Assembly (NCBI GenBank): GCA_944472155.2
Contig: OX235274.1
Location: 31,866,052 to 31,930,051, forward strand
DNA length: 64,000 bases
Direction: 5' to 3'
From: Trichobilharzia szidati
Taxonomy: Eukaryota; Platyhelminthes; Trematoda; Strigeidida; Schistosomatidae
In this document: in pieces, positions 41,301-53,300 of the stretch
Layout of the letters: every line of letters starts with the position of its first letter
How positions within the stretch are numbered: position 1 is the first letter of the stretch
Notes under the pieces: model-generated
Seen by the model: the letters and a program-made list of their open reading frames with translations, nothing else
Database searches by the model: none
Told to the model about the DNA's origin: nothing
Made by a program: the position numbers and the translations under genes

Positions 41301-44300
41301 TACACAACTGATGAGCTCTGCCTACACCAAACGAGTGAAACGACCGTCTGATATTTAGATCACTACGATCTGGTGTAAGTGGGCGGGTATCCAACTATTC
41401 ACCTCAATCAATCAATCAATCGGTCGACAGCATATTACGGCATCAAAACACACTAGGTTATCAATTTCCAACACTTTTAAAAACTCATACCAGCTGTTTG
41501 CTATACAATTTTTCAGGTTGAGCGAAAACAGAATGACAGACAGAAAATCTCTTCATTGCACAAGTCAATCAACTACAAACAACTCTTGGTGTAAAAAGCA
41601 ACTATGCAGGATCATTTTAATAGATGTGTAAAGCTTGAGCACTGTGGTTAGAGTATGCAATTCCATATAAAAACAACTTCTTTAGGGTATAAATCACACA
41701 GTGAAACAGTGTAAGTTAACAGAAGACAAAATTCCAAACAACACTTTATTATTCATGATCATATCATCAGTTGTAGGGGTACACAACTTGGAAATCTGGG
41801 TAATTATTGTTGTTCCTTTGGGTTCCAAGTGGAGCATTGGGCTTCAACAGCACATTTCCGTTTCGTCCTTTTCTCTGCTGTCTTCTTCAGCTGGCCCCAC
41901 AACTGCCCATAATTTCTCCTCTCCTCTTCCATTTCACCCCCGGACGCCATACTTGTCATTTCCTATTCGGGTCCCCCTCGAGCGACTAGCATGGTGCCTC
42001 ATTCGACAGTCTCTTAAGTGTGTGTCCAATCCATCTTCATTCTCTTCTACATATTTGTTGAGCAGTAGGTTCTTGGTTGGTTTGTTCCCAGAGTTTCTTA
42101 TTGCTGACTCTTTCTGACCATTTGATCTTCAATATGAAGCCACACGAAGACAGCTATTAAGGAAAGTCTGTAATCTCTTGGAAATGGTATTCATGATGCG
42201 CCGTGCACGTTTCAAACCCATATAGAAGGATTTACTGACTTCACATTTGTGTTGAAAATTCGAATCTCGTTCTTTATGCTGACTGATTAAGGTCTGTTTT
42301 GCCTTTCCAACTATGGCTTTGACATCTTCATCCGTTTCACCTGCCTGTAGTTGAAACGATGCTTCCCAGATAAGTAGAGGAAGTGACCTATTTCGAATTT
42401 ATTCTGTTGATGGTGATTGGTGCTGGTTGTTGTTGTCATTGGTTGGTGATCATCATCACCTCTGTCTTCTCTATGTTCACTTAAAGAAAACTCGAGGAGA
42501 TGTAGATTTCGCGGACGATTTATGTCTAGTGACACACAAACTCGAAATATTGATTAGTTGACCCTAATAAGATAATAAATCTATAAAATAGTCCAGCTAT
42601 AGCACTATGCTATAACGCGGGTGAAGATGACGGTCTTAAAATCTAATATAACATGGTGGAAGGAGAGCCTGATAACTGAAATTTTATTTTCAAGTATTGG
42701 TTTGTAGGGATTTGATTGATTGGTTACAGGATTTCATCATGGGCTGACATTGGTTAGAGAACCATTGGAAAACCAACAGGGAGAACTGGACTCTTCAACA
42801 GTACTCACCCACCGACAGGGTTCGAACCCAGCACCTTCTGGTTACTAGGCGAGTTAGCTGGTATACCATTCAGCTACTGGGACCCGATCCAAAGGCCAGT
42901 CGATGAATTCTAACTTCTGCCAATTCACGACATAGCGTGACCGCTAGCCAATGTCTTCGGCGAGTATTTGTCCTCACACCCGACCTGCTGCACCCTACTG
43001 GTCACGACCTGCCACTAGAACCTCAGGTAACTACCTATCTGAATAGGGCAAGTCGCTAGTGAGCATCTCATCAATATTCAAGTATTGGTTCGTAGGGTTT
43101 GTTGTGGGTGTGTACTGTTGAAGAGTCCCAAATCAGGACGAAACAGCTCTCCAGTACTCTATGTTGTTTTTCCAATGATTCTCTAACCAATGTCAGTTCA
43201 TGATGAAATACTGAAGTTTCATTTATCGAAACAACTAAGAACATGTGCAATGGGAATCATTCAACACTTGTCCACTCGGACATCTGGAAACTTCCACTAC
43301 CCCTATGGCGTTATGAGTACTGTACAACTACTCATCTCAGTCAATCAGTAGTACATAGTTTGACTCCTACGACGAATAAGAAGGAATAAAGAGAACTATA
43401 TTGAGGTTCAAATGTCCAGAAGGAATCAGCAACAAGAAACTCTTCTGGGAACAAACCAACCAAAGAACCTACTGCTCAACAAATATGTGAAAGAAAATGA
43501 AGGTGAATCGGGAACACGCTGAGGAGACCGTCGAATGAGGTTCGAGAGAAACCCGAATGGGAAACAGTGAGTGTGGAGCCAGGGGGTGAACATGGAGGAG
43601 GAGAGGAGAGACTACGGGCAGTAGTGGGGCCAGCTAAAAAGGACCGCAGAAAACAGAACAAAGCAGAGACGTGATGTTGAAACCCTATGTTCCACTCAAA
43701 ATCCAAGAGTCGAAATTAGTGACTGGCTTGTTACCAGAGTACAGCCGCGCCAATTTAGAGTCAGTAGATGTCCTCCTAGATGAAAATGCTGAACACTTTG
43801 GACAGAAATTTTAGTATGGCATGTGTGGTTCACCGTTCACCGCAGGTCATGATGTGTAAGATAACGCTGCAGACCTAGTCTGCACAAACTCCTATTTCAA
43901 AGATAGGGATGGAATTGGTTCGGTGTGTTGATCACCCCACTCATTCGGGGAGTTGCAACAAAAGACTAATAAGTCATTTGCTAACTTACATCATCTCTAG
44001 AGAAGACGTGCTATTCGACAATCGATCAAATGATATATGTACTAGGTAACACTTCTATCTGTCCTTTTTATAGCTGTGAGACATGGATATTGAAAGTGAA
44101 ACAAATGAAAAGGCTGGCTAGCTGTCTTTGAGCATAGGTGTCTACGTTCTATCTCGCATGTCAGGTGGTATAATAGGGTGATTAATATTGAGGTTAGGCT
44201 TAGATCGTTAAGTTAGGGTTAGTCAATCGATGAACTGGTGAAGCTATATCGATTGCGATGGCTAGGACATGTATTACACATGTCAGATCATCGTCTTTCC

Positions 44301-47300
44301 TCATCGAACAATCTCAGCTGATATATGATTACTTTGTGAAAGAGTTAGGAGTGGTCAAACCACAGCATGAAGTCTTCGACTGCTAGTTAGAACCATGTAG
44401 GAGGATGTGGACTGGCTGGTTGGGGTTCCCAAGATGCTAAAACCGATGGATTGAGACTATTGAAAACTCAGCCAGAGATAGTCATCTAGTTTACTGAAGA
44501 GGGAAAACAACTGAAAACAATCAGAGTTACCTAGTACACCTCTGCATTTATGCATAAGTCATCTATGTATTTATATGAGTTTGTGTTAGTTGACCAGATG
44601 ATCTGCTGATTTCACAAGCTAAAGCAGAGGAGACGATTCGCCTCACTAGTGGTAGTAGACAGACTGCATGAAATTATTGCAGACACTGATACCCCAACAT
44701 ACATGACTGAACTATATTGCCTGCATAGTAGGATAATATGCACCCACTGGGATTCGAACCCAGGACCTCCCGGTTACAAAGCAAGCTGGTTAGTATACCA
44801 TTGAGCCACTGGAACCCGATTCAATGGCCAACCCATGAATTCTAACTTCTACCAATTCGTGATTTAGCGCGACCCCAACCATTGTCGTTGGTGGGACATC
44901 CATCCACACACGTGACATCTAAATGGACCTCACTGGTCACGACTTCTCACTAGGACTCCAGGAAACTCCATCCTGTAGCAGGTCACTAGCGAGCATCAGA
45001 TTAATTTTCTATTGTTTGGTTTGTAAGGGTTAGTTATGTTTTTACGAGTTGATCACGGATTGATATCAGTTAGAGAACCATTGAAAACCAGCACTTTAGT
45101 ACTGGACAGCTGTTTCATCCTAGTTTAGGAATCATCGGCAGTACGGGTCGCGCTAAATCACGAATCGGTAGAAGTTAGAATTCATGAGCTATTGAATCGG
45201 GTCCCAGTGGCTGAATGGTATACGAGCCAACTTGCCTTGTAACCGGAAGGTACTGGGTTCGAACCATGGCGGTGGGTGCGTACTGTCGATGATTCCCAAA
45301 CCAGGATGAAACAGCTGTCCAGTACTCCAGTGCTGGTTTTCAATGGTTCTCTAACTGATATCAATCCGTGATCAACTCGTAAAAACATAACTAACCCTTA
45401 CAAACCAAACTATAGGAAATGATAAAATTCCGTCGAATAGATATTCCCTGCATTTTATTGGCTAAAAAGAGCACACAGTGAAATAGTGAATAGATTATGA
45501 GTGAATCAAATGATCGGAAATAATCAGATTATATGAGCATAAGAATTTAGCTAAATGTAGAATGATCGCCCCCCCCCCCCAAGAAGATGTATAGTTCCGA
45601 GGAGAACTCAGCGATCGCAATCTATGTACTAACATACAGTCACACGATAGAGGGGGAGGGACAAAACTACAGTTCCAAAAAAGTAATGCAAGTAGGTGGA
45701 GGGAGAGGCAGATTACTGAATCTTTGCTAATCGAATCTATGCATAACACATGGAACAGGAATGACGTAATGCCAACACGACATACATGGAAAATATTAGT
45801 ACCAATAGAATCAAAGGTTAAGAAATAATGTAACTGTAAAAACGAAGTTTGTAATTATGTGCGTGAGTGCCTTGATATGATAATGAACAGCAATAAATTT
45901 TTGGTAGAAACGTCATCAGAAAACAAATTATATTCTTTCGCTGTGTGTGTGCTTTTATCATATAAATCTACTCTATACTGGAATTATTCTCTATCACAGT
46001 GCCCAAGTTCTATTCTTATATCAATCATTCAAATGATGAGTGAAGTTGAGACAAAGTTTTAAATATTGGGTGGCTCATAGGTGGTGATTCAAATTCTATC
46101 ATAACTAAGATGTTTTAAGCTCTCATCATTAACTAAAAGAAACAACCCCACAGACACTATCATTTTTAGCATAGTGCTTCATCTCTGACGTAGACGTGAT
46201 ATCCGACTGGTTATCGTCCAAAGAGCAGTTCGATCTGTCTTCCTTCATGGCTGGCTGTGAATACAACATGGTCATTGAAAGTGGAAGATGTGAAAAGGAT
46301 GGCTAGCTTTCTTTCATCATAGGTGTCTGCGTTCTATCTCCCGTATTAAGTGGTAGAATAAGGTGAGCAATATTGAGGTTAGGCTTCGGTCGAGTGCCAG
46401 CCAGGTAAGGAGGGAAAATCAATCGACGAGGTTGTGAAGTTACACAGATTGCGTTGGTTAGGGAATGTTTTACGGCTTCCTCGACGGGCAATGTTACTCG
46501 CTGACATAGGATGGATCAGGTTGGAAAAGAGCCGGTAGTGGTCAAATCAAAATATGGCTCCAGTCAATCAAACCCACAACAGTTAGTTGAAGCCTGGTAG
46601 GAAGGTGTAAACTTTCTGGTTGGGGTCCTCGGGATGGTAAAAACCAATGAAGGCTGGAGACAATCGGTGATATGGCTCAAAATAGTCCTCAACGGATGGC
46701 GCAGATGCATTCACTCATTATTATTTATATTACCCAATAAAATTCTACTGTTCTTCCACATTAATATTATTTTTGCCTCACATTTCTCTTTATTATCTCT
46801 CCTTTGAACCTCTTTTTACTCTCTTCCCTTTCTTTGTGTGCTGCATGGAGGGGATGTGGCGACTTGAACTGCTGCACATCTGTGCAAAGTTCTACGTTGA
46901 AACTGGTCACTAACTCATTTTAAGCATATAACCATATACATTGAGTGACTGGATATTTGATTACATTTACAGCACAGTCAACAGTATCAAGTAGATCACA
47001 CACACACACACGCACACAGTGATCTGAATAATCCCGGTCTCCAAAGGAAACTGTGCATATGGCAAACTTAATTTATGGTATCACCAGTTCGCTCGAGGAT
47101 CTGGCTAAAAATCAGGTGGTTCGAACTGAACGGGCGAAACAGTCGTTCCGTGGTATTAAGATCCCATCACTCTGGCTGGCCATCCAGTAAGCACTCCTCG
47201 GGTTGATGTGACAGATATACAACTACTCATGCCGATCAATAAGTAGTATATATATATAGTTTTATGCAAATATGCTTGTTCCTTGATTACCATTTATGGT

Positions 47301-50300
47301 ATCAAGCAAATCAAACATATTATGATCTAAATAATCTTGGTTTCCAAAGGAAACTATGATGGAATAATCACATCAAACTGTTACGAAAAGTTACGAAGCT
47401 ATTTCAAAGATTGAAAATTTAATTTACAGTCGACAGTAAACTCATACATTTGATGATATTAGATGGTTGGAGGCATTCGGCCACAGGAAGCCTTCGACCT
47501 AGGTTTCGTGCTAGTTGGCACTCGTCAGCAAGGCGTATCTGCAACCTTGAAGGAACTCATATCCCTTCTGAGATTCGAACCCACGTCACCCAGTGCTGCA
47601 GTCAGTGACGCGGGTTCGAATCTCAGAAGGGACATGAGTTCCTTCAAGGATGCAGATACGCCTTGCTGACTTACTGGTGAGTGTCAAATAGCACGAAACC
47701 TAGGTCCAAGGCTTCCCGCCGATTGCCTCTAACCATCTAATATCATCAAATCAATGTGCACCGTGATGGCGAGCTACCTAGAATGGTGGTCACATTACAA
47801 CCTGACTGATAGAATTTAGTCTGCACCAAAGAGAGGACTAGACATGTCAAACTAGGTACTAGTGTCAAATCAAAAACTAATACATTATTTGAGAAAAAAA
47901 TCTTTTTTTATGAATGAGTTATCGGTTTAATAAATTACGTGTATTATCTCTTAACTATTAAGTTACAAGTTCGCTTGAAGAGATTTATGTGGCCAGTTGG
48001 CATCAAAACCTTCCCGAACCAGTTGTCACTCACTGCAAAGCATACACACGGTCGGCTTCGTGTGCTTTTGGAAGTGTGTGGGCGGTTGTTACTTCCCGGC
48101 TGCCCACACCGTGGAAGTTGGTTGGGTCTTCGGGTACCTGAAATAGAGAAGAGGTTAGTGTTGCGTGACCGCAGAGCCCAGGGGACAACTGCTTGAGGCC
48201 GGTCACACGCGACCTGTTTTTGTTTGTTCTTTCTTGTTTGGTGTGTCTCAGTAGCATATTTATCACTTCTGCCCTGTGACACGGCAACAGAAAGCGCGGT
48301 CCGGGCCCCGACCGATCCGGCATGATATTTTGTGGATTTATTTGAATCATAGTGTAGGATTGGGTAGCTGCTTTTTGTCTAACCGCTATCCAAACAACCT
48401 TTCTGGCATGGTAGGACCTACAGGAACATACGTTCCAGCCAGTGTACCTTATTGGGCCATTGCGATATGCAAGCCCGACCACCACGTCAAGGTAGCAGCT
48501 ATCGGCCGGGAAGCATACACACACACAATGTTATTAATGTTTGTTTGTAAACTTATATATATTACTTGATAAACCCAGATAAATTATTTAATACAAACTC
48601 TTAAACCACGATGGTATGTACTTTAACTGAGTCACGCCGTCGATTTTTAACTGAAATCATCATCAACACGGCGTCGGTGGCACAGAGGTAGAATGCTCGC
48701 CGACCACGCCTCATGTGGTCCGAGGTTCGATCCCCGGCCACCGACGCACTCCTTTATCTCACTAAGCCAGTAATAAGACTGGTAAAGAGGGAAGGTTGGA
48801 AATGAGGCTAGCAACCCCATCCCGTAAAACTAAACACCACTGCTACCGAAACTTCAAGCCTCTAGTTTGAAGCCCTATGTTCCACTGGAAACGTACAGGA
48901 ATAAAAAAAATTATGACTGTGACTACATAACAACGGTAGGGTAGTTTGATAACCGAACTGTTTTTATATTTGGCAGAATAACACGTGTAATTATAACAAA
49001 ATGCACAAACCTTGCATTGATACCTCTCTATTTGCCCATGTCCTTCGCTACATGCTTCTCTTTTGTCTTCCTTTCTTGCCTTCTATATAATATTGTTTTA
49101 CAAGGATCCCTCATTTCTCTCCCCTTCAATCCACCAATCTTTATTCTTTCAGAATATCACACACATATAATATATTACTTACAAAAAATCTTGTTAGTAG
49201 CACTTTTAAAATAAAGGAAAACCTAACTGATTTTTTTTTTATTAAAAAAAAGGTTAAATGATGGATGAATCGCTCAGAGAGTTAGTTGGTAAATATATAC
49301 AAGAACTACAAAAAAAACTCACAGCTTTATCCATACTTTGTGCAGATGGTATATGATCCAAGTCGATGAATGGATGAGAGAAAAACTGTTCATGAGTTAA
49401 TCGCTCGGAGGGTTTACGTTTCAATAAATCCCGTATTAATGCAGCACACGGTTTACTGATTTCATTGGTCTGAGGCACCTATGCAAAATACGAGTAGGAG
49501 ATACGGGAAAAAAGTGGCTTAGATATTCATTTCTTTTAATAAACATAATAAACAGTAGATTGCTGAACCATCGTCAAACATAGGTACAATTTCACAATGT
49601 TTATTTGCAAATTGATATGAAAATAAAAACAGGAGAGAAAAGAAGACAAATCTTCGAGAATTAGTTTGTAGGGATTTGATTGGTTTCAAGTTTTCCCATG
49701 GATTGATATTAATTAGAGCGCACAGGACACAGCTGTTTCGACCTTGTTTGGAACACTGCAGCACTACCACCCCCCTGACCCAACTAGGGATCGAACCTAG
49801 AACCTTCAGGTAACAAGAAGAGCTCGTTCACAATTCAGCCACTCGGATGGAATCATGTAACCCATGAATTCTAAATTCTGTTGGTTTGTGATTATTGATG
49901 CCACCTCCAGCCAATGTCATCGGCGAATATTTGACCTCACACGCTACTTGGTGTGCCCCACTGGGCAACAGCAAAAAAAGGTACCACGATTAAATGATCC
50001 TGAATCAACTACTCATATTCTCTTGGGTGAAATACAGTAGTTTATAATAGAAAGTATAGAAAGTATCTACGAACAACCACAGGGGAATTAGAAACTCATG
50101 TTTATAGGAAATCAACTCACACGGACCAAATACTCACTCAATTACAACAGTAACAATCCAATAACACACAAAAGGAATTGTATACAAACACTATTCAAGA
50201 GGGCCAGCCAGGACTCATTGCAGCACTTCCACCTTAAGGAAAATTGAAGAAAGATATCTCATGGACGCCAGCCTTCCAAAAGAATCGATATCCACGAAAT

Positions 50301-53300
50301 TTCATCAAAAGACATATACCCTCAAGCGAACCTATCAAATCAAAGGCCCCCAAGAAAAGCACAAAGAAAACTGCCATATATAAACGAAATCTCAGAAATC
50401 ACTACAAGACTCTTCAAACCTTTAGGAATTGACGTCGCACACAAACCAACAAAATCACTTCACCCAGCTGGTTCTATGTCAACCAAAAGACTCAACAACG
50501 GAAGAAGAAAAAACCAACATTATCTACAAAATAAATTGTAGCAACTGCGAAAAACACTACATTGGCCAAAGTGGACGCCGTCCTCTTCGTCTTCGTATCC
50601 ACGAACATAAGCTAGCCATCAACAGACATGACATCCACTCCATCACTCATATCACTACATACAGACAACCACGGACATCACTTCGATTTGGACAATGTTC
50701 AAATATTAGACAGAGGAAAAATGCCGAGAATGCTAGAGAATTTTTAGAAGCCTGGTATTCCAGTGAATCGTCAATCAGTAGGCACATTAACATAGACAAA
50801 ATTTACCAATCGATAAGAAGGAAATCTTACACGCGAAGGGTCAAACTTCAGGTCAAGGAAACAATCAACACCAATACCAATACAGGTAGCCTACAGGGTG
50901 TGAAAACACACAAAAACAACCAATCACATTCAAGCTCAGGTCACCAGGAGAGATGACTGATAAACTTGTGGAGAAATCTAAAAGCTCACTTCAAGAAATT
51001 GAAGTATGCGCTGAAGATGTCGCCTAGTAGGGCAATTATGAATGCTCCACAAATAAACTGTCCAGCTCAGAGAACACAACCACATCAAAATCATCCACCT
51101 GAGCTACAAATCTTCTCCATCATATCTATAGTATCTATTCCTTATACTTGTCCCCGTTAATCGCGCCCTCTCACTGGAACTTCATGCAACTCCGTTTTGC
51201 AGTTGGACACCAGTGACCATTAGATCAACTAAAAACTGTTACTTTGAGAGGATTAGACCAGTTTCCATTTTGATCAAAGATCGGTGTGAGTTAGCAAACC
51301 AGCGGTACCGATGAAGAGTTCCAAACTATGAAGAAACAGCTGTCCAGTATTCCCTGGTTTTCAGTGTTTCTCTAACTGAAATCAATCCGTGATCAAACAT
51401 GTAAAGAATAACGGAATGACTACAGGCAATTTCATAAGATGCATTTACAAATGGGTCTACGCAATCTGTATTTCTTTTGATATTAAAGTAAGCGAGAAAT
51501 TCGCTGTGTGATCACAGTTAATATCCATTTTGAGCAATATCTATAAACATTGCGACTTGAACTGACCCTCATATCAGTCCAACAAAACCATATTTTGTTT
51601 CACAAAACCACTTGATATACTTCTTCAAATTTTCGGTACTAGATGGTTGGAGGCAATCGGTAGGAAGCCTTGGACCTAGGTTTCGTGCTAGTTGGCACTC
51701 ATCAGCAAGGCGTATCTGCAACCTTGAAGGAACTGATGTCCCTTCTGAAATTCGAACCCGCATCACCCAGTGCTGCTGCAGTCAGAGACGTTACCACTGA
51801 GCTATTCGGGCTCGCCATTGACCTCCTGTAGGACACTAGTTACTAGTGTCCAATGAAAATAAGCTGAATTTCAGAAAAATTAGGAAAGATAATATTACAA
51901 ATTCATGAATTTATAGTCTCTACTGAAGGCCAGGGCGGTAGTAGTGGCTGGACTTGCTTCTTTTGAACACAGAGCACTGGTTGTTTGAGACGAATTGCAA
52001 TAGCCTCTGTTGTTTGGAGCATGCAGTACTTCGATGATTTTGGCAATTTATTAGGCACCCGGTAGATGATAAAGAAGGATTCTTCAATGCTATCCGGCTT
52101 TGTGGCCAGTTTGCACCAGATAGTCCAATATCGAACTGTTAATGGTTTTCACTACACCTTTACTTAGCCATACTGGGAAATGTTCATGAGCGAGTACGAA
52201 AAATCAAGTTCCTAGAGCAACGACTAATATAACTCGCTCCAGCACAAGTGCAGTTGAATTGGTAGATACAATTTGAAGTGGCTAATCTAGGTACTTCATC
52301 TTTCAGTCGAGGTAGCACCATCGGTCGTGTAGAGAATAAGACGTGTTGTTCGCCAGCATTAAAAGTTCTTTGAACTGATTTTCTTAATTTCTTCGTAATT
52401 ATCTCACTTGGTATATCGCCCTTGAATTGCAGTCGAATATAAAGAGGCTTCTTGTTTTCTTCATTCTTTTCGCGTCCCAAGTAAAACACAGGGCTTCAAG
52501 CTCTGAAGTCTCAGTAGCGGTGGTATTGGCTTTTATGGGAGGCGGTTGCTAGTCTCCGTCCAGCCCAACCTTCCCTCTTTCCCAAGATAATTATCGGCTA
52601 GGTGAGGTTTAAGTGCGTCGTCTGGAGATCGAACACCGGACCACTTGAGGCGTGGTTGGAGAGCATTCTACGGTTGAACCACCAAAGCACAGATTTTACA
52701 TCAGCATACACTAAGTTACAAATTTTCCAATAAACCATATTAATCCAAATCATTATACTACAATAATACATTCTATCTAAAGCTCAAATAAAATCGAATT
52801 TACGCTCTTCACAAAACACTAAAACAATCATGTGATAGAGATATTTGCATACTTTGCACACACACACACAAATTCATCAAAATAAACAGCAGGAGAAAAA
52901 AACTAACAAGAATTTTTCAGAACATATAAGAATGACAGGATTCGAGTTAGAAATACTTCACCCACTGAGTGTACATACTGTTTATCAAGATTCCTACCTT
53001 ACTTGTAGTCAATTCCTGCACAAATCATATATAAATAAGTGGAATTCACACCACTTTTACAGTTGGGTTGGATGTCTCAGTCGACAGGGCTGAATACCTC
53101 TACTTTAAAGCCTATCGCTAATAAAGATCACTATAGATATCAGTCTTCATTGTTTCCTTAAATAAAAAACTTAACAATTAAAACACAAAATAATCGAGCA
53201 GAGAATATCCTTTCCGATAAATCCCTCTTCTGGCTCTACAATTATATATATATATATATATATTCATATATATAAATTCATATACACAGAATATTCTAGA

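Noticed and set aside
47001..47018. CRISPR-like or regulatory short repeats
   Set aside because: Simple (CA)n. The window is eukaryotic and no spacer-repeat pattern exists.
48030..48524. 164-codon minus-strand ORF
   Set aside because: It lies in the family H repeat, crosses its target duplication into flanking DNA, and is not conserved in the 19800 copy.
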